Part shown: piece after piece, positions 1 to 21,661 of the stretch | Position numbering within the stretch: position 1 is the first letter of the stretch | Layout: every line of letters starts with the position of its first letter | From: Adineta ricciae | Taxonomy: Eukaryota > Rotifera > Eurotatoria > Adinetida > Adinetidae | Direction: 5' to 3' | Length of the DNA: 64,000 bases | Assembly: GCA_905250025.1 (NCBI GenBank) | Contig: CAJNOJ010000014.1 | Span: forward strand, 193,624-257,623 | The notes under the pieces: model-generated | The model's database searches: none | Told to the model about the DNA's origin: nothing | What the model saw: the letters and a program-made list of their open reading frames with translations, nothing else | Position numbers and translations under genes: made by a program

Positions 1-564
1 TTGGGCTGCTGTAATCACATTTTTTTCATCATATGCATGAATAACATTTGAGAGAAGATTCCATTCATCGAATGTTAAGGTTGACTTATCTTTGGCGAGT
101 AGACTAAGTGTTGTTGGCTAAGGAAGAGAAAATTTGTAGTTGCTTTCGCGAAGGTGAATTGAAAAGTAACCTGAGGTAGACTGACAATTTGCTTTTCTTC
201 AATCGATGCATCACATAGTTGACTTTGCGTAGTATTCTTTAATTTCTTAGGTGAAGAACGAATCAAAGCTGGATTCATACCAAGCGCTAAGCATTTCTTC
301 AATCGACATGCAGAACAGGCACCGCGAGTCTGCTGTGTTATAATACAGTCACTGTTAAGTAAACATCGAAGTTCTTTCTAAGAAATACAATAAAATTCGT
401 TCGTGTGCATCGTTGACATGGGGACTTACACCTGCTTGAGCTGCATGTCGCCGAAAGAAAGCTTTGCAAGACATACATGTGAGTACATCGAAATTCATTC
501 CGCGCGCGAAATCATCGCATACCAAACAAAGCTTAGGCGGTCGTACTGGTCGGTTGAGCGACAT
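1..564 (-). CDS. Nuclear hormone receptor, 5' part (DNA-binding domain and start of ligand-binding domain)
   Basis: This is a ligand-regulated transcription factor of the nuclear receptor superfamily. Three exons can be read: 564-432, 377-171 and 117-1, separated by introns of 54 and 53 bp with GT/AG ends. Exon 1 begins at ATG 564 and carries the first C4 zinc finger ([18 protein letters not shown]) followed by the recognition helix [12 protein letters not shown]. Exon 2 carries the second finger and its [13 protein letters not shown] tail. Exon 3 ([20 protein letters not shown]) looks like the start of a divergent ligand-binding domain. The P-box region, CMSCKAF, differs from the common CEGCKGF, which is usual in lineage-expanded invertebrate receptors. 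The gene runs off the left edge, so the C-terminus and subfamily are unknown. Family assignment is firm; ligand and targets cannot be said. Confidence 0.9.
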
Positions 565-2521
565 TTTATTTTGTTCGATATAACACCAAATGGCTATAAT
601 AGAAAACAAAAGACAAAGTCAAGTGCACTGTAGCTAGAAAATCATTGTCTGGAGTCAATTTCATTTGGCTTACATTCGTTAATAGACGCGGGTGTGTCAG
701 TTTTTATTTTCTTTGTTTTGATTTGCACTTTGGATTATACGTTTAAATGCTCTAGATATATAATGAAAGCAAAATATATAAAAGAAGATTTTTTCCGTTC
801 TGTTGAACGTATAATAATCGGGTATGTCTACAAAGCAGTCTCTTTTCACTTTTCTTTTCTCTCATCAGCAATAAGAATATTGAATTCTCGCTTCTTTCAC
901 TCTCCATTGGTTATCACAGCTTACTTCAGTTCAAACGAACACTTTCTTTTCCATTTCTTATAAATATAATATTTATCGGAGAAAACATAAGAAGTTCGAA
1001 ATGGGTCGTTATATTTTAACTATTGCACTGAAAGTAAAAAAGTTCACCTGTACCCATATATAAAATGACATCCCGAAGAATCGTTTCTTTTAGATTACTC
1101 GTTTTGGCAGATATGATGTTCTTTGGTTTCTCTTGCAAGAAAGAAACTATGAAATTTACCTGTGCTTTCGATCAAATGAAATGCTCATGTATTTTACATC
1201 ATATTAGTTATTAATTTTTTTCTTCATATATTAGCCTGGTGCGTATGTGTATTTAGTCCTAAATATACACTTGTTTACCAAGATAAGAAAAGAAAAACAA
1301 CGGAAATTCGGTTTTTATTCACGTCATTGGGATTGATTGATGCATTAATCATCAAATACGAAGCGTACTTTTAATTTTCGATCAAGTACATACATATATG
1401 TCATTTCACTACAAGTTCGATTTCGATTAATTCAGACGAAAGAGATAAAGTTAACATGACCTATCAGACTTGCTAATTGTTTTTCATCAAACAATGTTTA
1501 ATCCTTACGCGGGCACTTCGAGCTACAACACTTACGGTTCTTGATGCTTCTAACAAGCGCACTACTTAGGTTAACTATCTCTTGGCGTTCAAAGACAATT
1601 TAAAAGACAAAAGTCGGAAAACATCGATACAAATACCATGAACCTGTCGGTATGATGCTCTTATTGCTACGGAAAACTCGTTTGATTTTATCAGTATTTA
1701 GTACTAATACAATTATCATCCTGATGGTGTTAGTTGATCTTGATTGAACGTGTCACTTCGAGTAGAAAAACTATTCTTTGCCATTTACCCCTAGAGCAGT
1801 ACGCATTAGCATGTCACCATACATACATCCAACCATTTCTCGTGAAAAATCACAAATAAAAATTCTACAAAAGCATTATTTAAAATAACTCTTGTGTGAG
1901 GACAAAAATGTACCCAATTATTGTAGTCTGTTTTACGAAAAAAAAGACGATAGATGTTGACTTTAGACTTTAACAATGTAGACATACAAATGCAGATAAA
2001 TACTTCGGAAGAGATCATTCTGTACTTTCCTTGGCATCATACGCGATTAATCGGTGTTTTTTTCTGTTCGATTGGTAAATATTGGATACACCAAGTGATG
2101 GTGGTACTTAATGTAGCAAATGGAATTTGGAGTTAATGCTGTATTCGTCGATGAGAAGAAGAAGGAGAAAAGGTTGACTTGGTTATTTATTTTCATCAAC
2201 ATCTACTAAATTTTATTTGATTTCAAACTACATTCTCTTTTTTTCCACAAAGACAACACGGTGAAGATTAAAAGAAGAGAAGGGAGAAAAATAAAGTGTA
2301 AGATTGAAACTCATTCAAGCAACATTGTTTTAAAATGAATAAAGACGAGAATTGTTAAAATTGTTGCACAAAAAAATTGAAAAAAGCAGGATAATGGTCA
2401 CTAGAAGAGAGAAAAACGCATGAGTACAGAAAACACACTAAGACAACAGTACTGTTTGTTATTCGACTACAGAATATTCTTTTTTTTCTCTAAATAGTAT
2501 TTGACACACGGAGGAATTCAT
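565..2521. other. Non-coding gap between nuclear receptor and ATPase beta subunit
   Basis: AT-rich sequence of about 1.9 kb between the head of the receptor gene and the tail of the beta-subunit gene. The open frames here are short, lack family-like motifs and are not joined by convincing splice sites. The receptor promoter must lie in its left part. No RNA gene or mobile element was seen. Confidence 0.5.
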
Positions 2522-3660
2522 TTAAATCTCTCCAGCATTCTGCGATGAACGACGTTTTTCATCGTTGACGTAAATTTGAAAACGTGTCAAACCGCGATTT
2601 GTTTTCTTATCGAAATCGATGTTTTCAGCATAAACACGGCAAATTACGTTGATCAAAATATTTGGTTTTGGATTGAGAAATTGAGCCCAAACATACGGAG
2701 CTTGATAAATATCTTTACGATTTTGTTTGCCACTACAAATAGAGAAGACAATGCACTTCTGTTTAGTAACAAAATCAATTCAATTTCTTCCGTACTTGTA
2801 AGGAAACCAAGATTTTTTAAGTGATCCGCAAGTGTCAAGAACATTATCTTCGGAATAATATCTTATTTGCCCGATATTATCGATATCAGCAGGGTACTAG
2901 AACATTCGAAATGAGTGTGTCAGTTTGAAGTTTTAGAAGTCAAGCTTTCGATTAATTACTTCGCCTTGGCATGCAATAGCAACAGCATCATTTCGTTGTT
3001 GACATCTATCTGGCAATTCGCTTTTGTCAGCTTTAGCATCAAGTGGTTCGGGTACGAATTCTACAATCTAAATTTTGATTTGATGAACAAACATTTCAGA
3101 TGTTCTTTGTTTCGTCTTACCTTGTTCATTTTAATCAAAACACAGGGTTGGCCAGTTGTATAGCCAAAATTTCTATTAACGGTGCATTCTCCTGGATTAT
3201 TGATACGAAAAGTTCGAACGTTTTCTTCATTGTTAACATTTCTTGAACTTCCTTGTTTGACTTGTGGTGTCCAGTAATCTAAATACAAGCCCACCTCATT
3301 CTATGTGTTACATATGTGTCAAATGTGCTTACAAACTCGAAGGTATTGATCGAGACTAGTAGTATAACGTCTTGTAGTGTTGGTAACTTTGTTCTTCTCA
3401 GCTTCAATGATGTTTCTATCAACATCTGGTTGTGGTCGAAAGCCAAGGCCTACGAAGAGAACGTTTCGAAATCGCAAACAATGTCGATAAAGCAACTAGC
3501 ATACCAGGTGAGAGTGGATTCGATCGTGTTTCCATACGTGAATCGTGATTCGTATAGTACGGATGATCACGGGGTGTAAAAGCCATAAATACTGCTAACA
3601 TTGCACAGAAGAAACCAGCCAAACCAATGTAGAAGAAGAAGTAGAAAACGCCTAGTTTGC
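2522..3660 (-). CDS. Na+/K+-ATPase beta subunit, first exon missing
   Basis: Type II membrane glycoprotein that chaperones the Na+/K+-ATPase alpha subunit to the plasma membrane. Six exons are read on the minus strand: 3660-3505, 3449-3333, 3278-3121, 3067-2960, 2896-2796 and 2732-2522. The first holds the transmembrane helix (FYFFFYIGLAGFFCAMLAVF). The second starts with the family signature GLGFRPQP. The fourth exon is preceded by a run containing the hallmark NFGYTTGQPCVLIKMNK, then VEFVPEP. The last two hold YPADIDNIGQIRYY and NVICRVYAENIDF, matching the extracellular domain. All junctions keep frame. The acceptor of exon 3660 abuts the N at 3668, so the short cytoplasmic exon with the start codon is lost at a scaffold join rather than by mutation. 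Family call is very secure; the isoform is not known. Confidence 0.93.
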
Positions 3661-3667
3661 CTAGAAA

Positions 3668-3668
3668 N
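3668..3668. other. Single-N contig join
   Basis: One N separates the truncated beta-subunit gene from a block of SERCA copy A that begins mid-exon. The block to its right (3669-3942) is identical to 14766-15039. The join interrupts two unrelated genes at once, so adjacency of the left 3.7 kb to SERCA is not proven. Confidence 0.85.
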
Positions 3669-6102
<2,434 letters not shown>

Positions 6103-6103
6103 N
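6103..6103. other. Single-N contig join
   Basis: Joins the end of the copy A middle block to the start of copy B. The 221 bp following it (6104-6324) line up with the last 221 bp before the N at 15040 (14819-15039) but are diverged from them, so this contig could have been placed next to the wrong SERCA copy. Confidence 0.85.
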
Positions 6104-8374
<2,271 letters not shown>

Positions 8375-11300
8375 AACAAATACGATAGGCTTGTCAAAAG
8401 AACATTAAAATCTCTTTTTTCTATTTTGTGTGTGTGTGTGTGTGAACAATCGATAAAGCTTCTCTTATTAAAAACGCAGAAAAAAGAAATTCATCTGATA
8501 AACGGTTGAGTTTTTTTCTTATTTAAATATAAAAAGAAAACACTTCTACGCATCGGAATCTATGTTGATCAATCAAAAGTGAACAGCATTATTTGTTGTT
8601 ATTAGAATATTCATCATCGCATGTTAGGAAAAGATGAATATGAATTCTAACATTGCATCATTCTGTTTTGTTTCATTATTTATTATTTTAGTGATTGCCC
8701 ATTCATGCAGTTTCCGTTCTGTGGATGACACATTTATTAATATCCGTAGTGCAATCGTGTTGAAAGCAATTTTCTCGAATGGAAAGTAAACGACGACATG
8801 AAAAATGTTCAATTTTGCTTGCTAGATTCGAAACATCTCTTTAAGGATTTGATTGTTATGTTCTGTACGATAATATTGTTAAAAATGTCAAATAGAATCT
8901 TATCAAAATTTATGAATGTCTATAAACAATTCTCATTGCATGAGAACTTTAACGATTTCCTAAAGCTTTTTATCAAAAGATTGTTTGATGTCATCTTTGC
9001 ATGCAACTGTCGACAGTAATATTTGTTGTGCTATATACACTCGTATTTGAATATGATAATCGATGAACTTATAAATATGCAGTGAAAATGGTTCATAAAA
9101 ATTGTCAGACATCAACTAGAATGACGACGTATGATAATGGTTCGAAGTGTTATAAAACGAAAAAATTCAATCAAGGACAACACTAGGTTTGGTAACTATC
9201 GAGACCAATCATCATCTCTATTTTTTTGCTATTGTTATTTCGTTATGTTTTAGTAACTAAATAATGAATCAGTTTGAAGAATCCATTAGGAAATAGTATG
9301 AATGCTTTTTGGACAATGTAATACTCAATTAGTATGTAGATATTGATTGTTAATTCACTCTCTTCGTTGTGTTGTCTTTCCTACGAGAATATATCAATAT
9401 GTAAATAACACCTGCTCGTATAATTATTGTTTTTATAAATAGGTCGATTGGTCTGATGACACGAATAATGTTCTGCGAACGAGACCAATTTGATTACTAT
9501 TACGTTATGTTCATAAATGAATGAAATAAGCATGTCATCGGTTAATTTCTTATGCCATTGTGTGTACGAATGTTTTTGCCATCATCTGCATGCCGTTAGT
9601 TGAGAATTTCTTGATATATGCTCTTTGTGTGAGTAATGCAATATTTGTCCTCATAGATCATAGACATATGATCGTTGTCGATCTTTAACGTTGGTGAATC
9701 GTGTATTTGGTATGGTGATATGAAAACAGACAAGAGAATCTAGAGGAAAAGAGGAAATCAAGCGGTGGGAGGTGATGATGACGATGGGATAGGAACGATC
9801 GTCTTCGGCTGCCAAAGTCCGCAAGTGATTGATGATGATGATCGGTATGGAGAAAAAGAGGAAAAATAGACAAACGAAGCGAAAGAACGATTTTGTTGAT
9901 GTTGATATTATTGTCATTTGTTCGTCACTTTAATACAGAACGTCGAGATAGTGATATGTACGTCTAATACAGTTCTTCTTCCCGTTTTTACTAATTATTT
10001 CAAATACTTTTTGCAAACAGTTCTGTGCGTACGACGTACTAAAATGATTATTTTCTAACTCCTTTTCGTTTGTGTATATCGATGATGTATTTATTAGTTT
10101 GTAAATTGTTATTTAACGATTCTCATTAATAATCATCATTTCAGTTTTCTAGATTTCGCCTCAGGCAGTGATGATTCGATTTGTGATAGCATATCACTGA
10201 TGTGTTATCGTTTTTCTTGTCTATTTACGTACTTTTCTGTGTTGACAACAAAAATTATCTTTCGTGGCTAATCGTAGATTAAGCATACACAATCAAATTA
10301 TAGAAATCTTGCAGTCATACAATGTCTTTTTCATGTACATTTCATGATGACTATGTTTTCTTTTCTCTTACGTCCAAGGCTATTGAAAGATCATGTGCGA
10401 ACAACTCCCTCTCTCTCTTTCTCTATTTCAATATTAAACGATAAATACTCTCAAGCACATGTTGAGAAAATTCTCAGTTAGATGAGCAAACAAAGGATTG
10501 ACAAGTGTTATTTCTCGTGCCTAGCCTTGAACACAACGTGTCCACAGATAGCAAATAAATATTTACGTAGAATTCATTCCGAGTAAAACGTAATAGAATA
10601 GCTGTTTGGAGAAAAAGGGAATTCTGTCAATGCGTAGTTGATGACAAGGACAAAAGGACATGAAGATCATTTCCTCTTACTCTCATGACTTTCTGATCAA
10701 ATTAAGATAATGATGAGATAGTTCGATAACTAATCATTGACGAAATCGAATGTAACACTTTGTTATATTGTGATATTTTTATGTCAATAGTGAGAATTAA
10801 GTTGATGGTTACCATACAGATAGAAACGCCTACATCACTTATATGGAGAATAGATGTTTACCCTGATTTTCATTATCGAAGTATGGCTCTAAAAAGCCAA
10901 CCTTATTCTCACCACGGTAATATTCAAAAACAACAACAACAACAACAAAATGACGACAGCACTTCTTTTCCTTTTCATCTCATTTGTGCATATCATAATC
11001 ATCATTCGATCTATGTGCAATAATTGATGACGCAAATCGCTTTTTCCTCTCTATGTATATTAGTATCGATAATATCACATTGCAAGAAGGTAGCAACTGT
11101 GTGAATTATAGTTGTCTTCAGTGCAGAAAGAACGAAGGAAAAGACTGGAGAAAGGTGATGTATGATAATCGAGAAACTGTTGGAGAATTATGTATACATA
11201 GAATCATAGGAGATCAGAGCGAGAGAAAGAGAGAGAATCAGAAAAATATCACTAACAAGTCCAAGATGTGCACATAGATTTATCGCAGTATCGAAACATC

Positions 11301-12549
11301 ATAGAATAGAATGAGAAGAATCTTTATCGCATACTTGTGCATTTCACTTGTGCTAAGATTTTCCGCTATATCATATCTTTGCAAAAGCAACTGTTAAATG
11401 CTACACTATCTATCTGGATGTTTTTCTCTTTTTCCCCTTCTTCACACTACGACAAAGGCAACATCGATACCTTGTTATCATTGTTACTATTGTCCGTTCG
11501 CTTCGCTTGTACACAAATGTACCCTATCTTCCGCCGTATCACACGTTCTCCAATATTTAGTTGATCGAACCGAATAGACCTCCCTCATTTAGGTTATATA
11601 TTCAGCCGTAAACTTTTGCGCGCATAGCTCTAATCGGTGAGTGTCACAAAATACCTCTATGATTAATTGTTTTTCGATATCAATATGCATTGCACATGAT
11701 TTTATTCGACTAGAGCACGACAGATAAGCATCTATACATGCTATTCATGCAAATGAACGATAAAGATAAGTTCTTTCGTATTGAATAAATGGTATAGTCT
11801 AATTGATGATGAGGACGATTGAGCATAGAAACTAAACAGAAGAGAGTTCAGCGAGGTCTCGTTTTCTTCTCTTAACACGTAAAATGAAAACACTGTTAAA
11901 TAAGATTCGTTACCATCATGTTTAATTAGAGAGAAGTAGTTATTTTACGTCTATCATATTCATTGAATAGTTACTGACGAAAATAGTATAGATAGCGTAG
12001 AAAATCAAAAGATTGTAATATGTGTAAAACAACATTTTTCTTGTTTTCGGTGAATGTATAACTCATTTTATACATCGAAAACCACAGCAAAGCTCAATCG
12101 AGCGTATCAATCAATTTCAAATCAAGGTAAAGTCCACTATTACCTGGCGACCTCTATATTGAGTGAGATTTATGTAAAAATCGACTCAGTTTTTGCGCTT
12201 TAGAAGATTTGAACATATTTGTGAATTTTTTCTCTCTGCACTTTTTCCTATTGACTAACAACCGTGATTGGCGAACATCAGAAAATCGAATCATCGATCA
12301 TATTTCGATTAAAAAAACCGGGCCGGCCAGTAATATATGATACTGAAAATGCAGCAAGGTAACGAAAACAAAAAACTGCATCAATAGACACACAGCCCAC
12401 ATTCATGCGCGTATGTCGACGTGTATAAACGACCGATCAATATAGACTAATTTATTTTACAGTGAGAATGCATCTTCACGCTTCAGTTTAATCATCGAGT
12501 GTGACCCAATACTGTTCATCTCGGCTTTTCTTCACCGTTTCAGATCGCC
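8375..12549. other. 4.2 kb non-coding region upstream of SERCA copy A
   Basis: AT-rich DNA with short simple repeats, including a TG run at 8427-8444 and a CAA-rich run near 10928-10950. Open frames are short and without recognisable domains or splice partners. The last few hundred bases must hold the SERCA copy A promoter and 5' leader. No mobile-element ORF or RNA gene was seen. Confidence 0.5.
8427..8444. repeat. TG dinucleotide microsatellite
   Basis: Nine uninterrupted TG units about 50 bp downstream of the SERCA copy B stop codon. Confidence 0.9.
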
Positions 12550-15039
<2,490 letters not shown>

Positions 15040-15040
15040 N

Positions 15041-15435
<395 letters not shown>

Positions 15436-16316
15436 TTGTCTACTCGTCTTTTTTTTTCTACTCAAATCTTTTATTAGTCTAATAATAATTCGTCTCTTGT
15501 TTGATCTTTTCATTCGGTCTTTTTAAAATTCGATTATTTAAAGCGACATTCCAAATCTTACTAATACAAAATTCTTTTTCTTCTTTCATTGAAAAACAAC
15601 ACGTTATTTATTTTCTTGTGTTTTCTCTTCTCCCTTTGTTCTGTTTGGTTGTATTTGAATAAAAAAATACACTTGCCTTTTTAGTTTGCTTGTTGCATGA
15701 GACAAAGACACACGGAATGTTCATCTTATCGTATATATAACTAATCATCACATTTGATTTCATTTTAGTTTCACCAAGAAATAGTGAATTAAACGAATTG
15801 GAAGATAAATAGACAAATACTTCATTTTATCTATTCGCCCAACGGTGATGGTTGTTTCTTTTTGTGGACTAAAGAAAAATATGTATTAATCATAGAATTC
15901 CCTTCCTATTGATTCTCTTTCGATATAAATAATTTGTCTCATGTGTTGAGTCTTTTCTTTACATGATAGTTTTTCGCATTGTCTTTTTCTTTTGATAATA
16001 TAAACCCTGAATTTGCTCTCTTCTCTATGTTATATTTAGAAATACATGTCTTTTTTTCTTTCGTTCACAACAACAGCTACTTGCTGTCATTGCATACGTT
16101 CATTTTCGTTCTCTTTTCGGAATATAACAAACGCACGCAAGCATATGGGTTATGTATTGAACAGTTTCTTCTTTTCTCCTCTCTCTTACATGTTTCGTAC
16201 AACGAAATGAATAATGAATGAGGGAGCGAGCGATGTCGATCGATGATGGTAGGTCAGATATATGACCTATAGAGAAGCAATAGAATATGGATTGAAAAGA
16301 GCAGAAGAAAAAAGAA
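15436..16316. other. Non-coding gap with SERCA 3' untranslated region
   Basis: T-rich sequence with a polyadenylation-like AATAAA at about 15658. No coding exon supported. The right end is the leader region of the myosin light chain gene. Confidence 0.5.
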
Positions 16317-16537
16317 ATGCAAACGATGTACAGTTGACTATACGAAACAAGACATGAACGCTGTGTTTGACTTTTTCAGATCAAGTTTTCCATGGCGTCA
16401 CGTGCTAAAGCTAAACCACCAAAGAAGCGTCAACAACGCGCTACTTCGAATATCTTTGCGATGTTTGATCAATCTCAAATTCAAGAATATAAAGAAGCGT
16501 TCAATATAATCGATCACGATCGAGTATAGTATTCATT
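16317..16537 (+). repeat. 221 bp segment repeated directly across an N (16539-16759), assembly artefact
   Basis: Positions 16317-16537 are repeated after the N at 16538. Both copies contain the acceptor, start codon and first exon of the myosin regulatory light chain. The length equals that at 13096-13316, which points to unmerged contig ends. The second copy is contiguous with the rest of the gene. Confidence 0.9.
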
Positions 16538-16613
16538 NATGCAAACGATGTACAGTTGACTATACGAAACAAGACATGAACGCTGTGTTTGACTTTTTCA
16601 GATCAAGTTTTCC

Positions 16614-17224
16614 ATGGCGTCACGTGCTAAAGCTAAACCACCAAAGAAGCGTCAACAACGCGCTACTTCGAATATCTTTGCGATGTTTGATCAATCTCAA
16701 ATTCAAGAATATAAAGAAGCGTTCAATATAATCGATCACGATCGAGTATAGTATTCATTTTGCTCATCTATTTGGTTCACATTCACGATTGTTTAGGATG
16801 GTTTTATCAGCGGTGATGATTTGAAGGACATGTTTGCTTCGTTAGGTTGGAGAATATTTGTAAGAGAAGATGTGTGATTGTTTATTTTTGTATAGGTAAA
16901 GTTGTCAATGATATGGAAATCGATGCGATGATTCGCGAAGCACCAGGTGACATCAATTTTACCATGTTTTTAACGTTATTCGGAGAGAAACTTACAGGAA
17001 CCGATCCCGAGGATGTAATTAAAAATGCATTTATGTCATTGGATGAAGACGGATCTGGTAAAATATCAGACGAACGTTTACGCGAACTCTTGATGACGAT
17101 TGGTGATCGATATACGGATGAAGAAGTTGACGAGTTGTTCAAAGAAGCACCGATTAAAAATGGCTTATTTGATTATCTCGAATTTGTAAAAATTCTTAAA
17201 TATGGCCGCAAAGATCAAGATTAA
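16614..17224 (+). CDS. Myosin II regulatory light chain
   Basis: EF-hand light chain that binds the neck of non-muscle or smooth-type myosin II and switches its motor activity by phosphorylation. Exons 16614-16745, 16797-16845 and 16896-17224 give a protein of about 170 residues, the usual length. The N-terminus ends in [20 protein letters not shown], holding the Thr-Ser pair phosphorylated by myosin light chain kinase and Rho kinase in the family. The first EF loop [12 protein letters not shown] keeps the acidic ligands. Later parts ([31 protein letters not shown]) match the family closely. The start codon lies 12 bp after a pyrimidine-rich splice acceptor (16599-16601). A false duplicate of exon 1 starts at 16392. 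Identity is very secure. Confidence 0.96.
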
Positions 17225-19663
<2,439 letters not shown>

Positions 19664-20146
19664 ATGTCTTACTGGATTTCTTTTCTTTTTGTTCTGTATT
19701 GTTATATAATGTCAAAAATCTCTTTTGTAATCTAGATTATGCTTGTTTGAAAAACAAATCAATAAAAATATACATTTCTGTTATTTGAGATGAGTGAATC
19801 ACCTTCTAACAGATTATTTTAAGTTGTTCGCATTTCGCCGTAAACAGTAGATTTCGAATGATCATACGGTGAAAGTCAATCAAGCATATCCGAAAAAAAA
19901 ACATATGTGGTTTAATTGGCTATGTGCGTTGGGTATCTCAAGGCTGTATCGAGTGAACGTCATAGATAAAATGCGTTGATGTTGAAGAGAGAGAAAACAA
20001 CGCGAGAGAAAGAAAAGAAATAATTTCCATCATCGCATATGCGACTGTATTACGACTTTCGTCAGTGATGAGTCATATTGCACTTTCGACTCATTAGTCT
20101 CGAAGTCATACGAATAGAAAAATACATTTAGTCTACATTAGCTAAA
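19664..20146. other. Non-coding gap between RBBP4 and the dehydrogenase
   Basis: Holds the RBBP4 3' end (AATAAA near 19760) and the upstream region of the following gene. No coding exon supported. Confidence 0.5.
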
Positions 20147-21130
20147 ATGGTAACTGCATCGATCGCAATCGCAGTCGCGATAATTGTATATGTTGGATAT
20201 CGTTTGTATCAACATTTATTTCCACCGCCGGATGTTAGTCCCAATGGTAAATATGTGCTAATCAGTGGATGTGATACAGGTTTTGGTCATGCGCTGGCGA
20301 TTGAACTTGACAAGCAAGGTTTTCACGTCTTAGCCGGTGTTTACAATCCAGATAATGAAGAACATGTCACTCAGCAACTGTCACCTCGTGCAACAGTATT
20401 TTGTCTTGATATAACACAAGATGATGAAATCGAAGCAGCATATCAGATGGTTAAATCGAAAACAAGTTCGCTCCATGCATTAGTTAATAATGCTGGTATT
20501 GGAAAGGGTGGTCTTATCGATTGGACAAGTGTTGATTTCATGAGAAAGATGATGGAAGTGAATTTTTTTGGTCATGTCAAGATGACAAAGAAATTTTTAC
20601 CGTTACTGATATCTCGACGTGGTTCGCGTGTCGTTAGTATCTGTTCTGCTGCTGGTTTTCTTGCTGGACCTGGTATGTCTGCTTACAGTGCGTCAAAGTT
20701 CGCACTCGAAGCATTTTCGGATTGTCTTCGTCGGGAAATGTATGCATGGGGTCTTCACGTCTCAATTATCGAACCTGGTTACATGCGAACGCCGATCATT
20801 GAAGGACATGAGCATCATTGTCGTGAATTATGGGCAGAAGTTGATAGTGAAACCAAAAGTCGATGGGGTGATGAATTTTTCAATAGTTTCGTTGAGTCTG
20901 TTCCGAAAAATCCACTTATTTTGAATGCTGAAAATCCCGCGAAAGTCATCAAATCGCTTCGTCATGCAGTCACAAATACTGTTCCACGTATCCGATATCG
21001 ACCTGGTTGGCAAGCTAAATTACTCTTCTTTCCACTTTCAATGCTTCCTGCTTGGTTAGCAGATTGGTGTCTGAAGAAATCAGTAAAAATCAGTGTTTCG
21101 CCAGCAAGTCTGCTTGAACAACGAGATTAA
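20147..21130 (+). CDS. Membrane-anchored short-chain dehydrogenase/reductase (RDH / 17-beta-HSD6-like)
   Basis: NAD(P)-dependent oxidoreductase of the SDR superfamily, 327 residues in one uninterrupted exon, unusual among its intron-rich neighbours. Residues 2-18 form a hydrophobic N-terminal anchor typical of ER-bound members. The cofactor motif is SGCDTGFG (residues 40-47, a variant of TGxxxGxG), followed by NNAG at 114-117, the catalytic Ser near 167 and YxxxK at 180-184 (YSASK). PGYMRTP follows at about 210. The arrangement resembles the SDR9C group (retinol and 3-hydroxysteroid dehydrogenases). Substrate cannot be told; retinoids or sterols are likely from family knowledge. Absence of introns could reflect retroposition or simple loss. 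Confidence 0.9.
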   Translation: MVTASIAIAVAIIVYVGYRLYQHLFPPPDVSPNGKYVLISGCDTGFGHALAIELDKQGFHVLAGVYNPDNEEHVTQQLSPRATVFCLDITQDDEIEAAYQMVKSKTSSLHALVNNAGIGKGGLIDWTSVDFMRKMMEVNFFGHVKMTKKFLPLLISRRGSRVVSICSAAGFLAGPGMSAYSASKFALEAFSDCLRREMYAWGLHVSIIEPGYMRTPIIEGHEHHCRELWAEVDSETKSRWGDEFFNSFVESVPKNPLILNAENPAKVIKSLRHAVTNTVPRIRYRPGWQAKLLFFPLSMLPAWLADWCLKKSVKISVSPASLLEQRD

Positions 21131-21258
21131 ACAATGAACTTAATTATTCTCTTTTTCGAACATATTTCTCTTTTTATACATAATCAGCAAATACACTTCA
21201 AATGCTAATAAAATCTATTGTTGAATACAAAAAGAAAACAATCGTTTATAGTGAGTAT

Positions 21259-21646
21259 TCACATTAGTCCGTCTTTTTCAACGGCATATTCTGGTTCGTA
21301 ATATTCATCCAGCGAAATCATTGGCTTTCTGAATAACTTTATAATACCATTGTCACTACAAAAAAACTCAAAGAATCGTCTTTATCGGAGTTCATTTAGT
21401 CACTTACTTTGAAAGATATATCGGGGAATACGTTTCTAAGAATAATTCTGACGATGGCTCCATGAACGACGAGAAAATGTCGTCGTTGTCTCGTTCAAGA
21501 TCGTCGTAGAGAGCATGATTTTCCATTGTCAAATAATCCAGTATATTATCATAAGGTTCGATTTCAGGACGCACTCTATAAAACGTTCGTGCATTAGTCA
21601 AAAGCACAATCGCAGCAAATGTAATGAAAAGCATGTAATATGCCAT
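21259..21646 (-). CDS. Small unknown protein with N-terminal hydrophobic segment
   Basis: Two exons, 21646-21408 and 21355-21259, joined by a 52 bp GT/AG intron that keeps frame. The product is about 111 residues. It begins MAYYMLFITFAAIVLLTNA, a probable signal peptide or single membrane anchor, followed by an acidic region rich in Tyr, Asp and Glu (YDDLERDNDDIFSSF) and a second exon with ISLDEYYEPEYAVEKDG. I do not recognise a family. It lies tail to tail with the dehydrogenase gene, 128 bp apart. The start is the first ATG after in-frame TTG codons; a further upstream exon cannot be excluded. Confidence 0.55.
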
Positions 21647-21661
21647 GCCTTGAATGAGCAA

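Noticed and set aside
694..963. Plus-strand open frame of 89 codons upstream of the nuclear receptor
   Set aside because: Aromatic- and isoleucine-rich translation typical of random AT-rich DNA; no domain or splice sites.
1490..1575. Minus-strand frame with a cysteine-rich end (RKCCSSKCPRKD) resembling a tiny secreted peptide
   Set aside because: No signal-peptide exon or convincing upstream splice partner could be found, and the frame is very short; probably chance.
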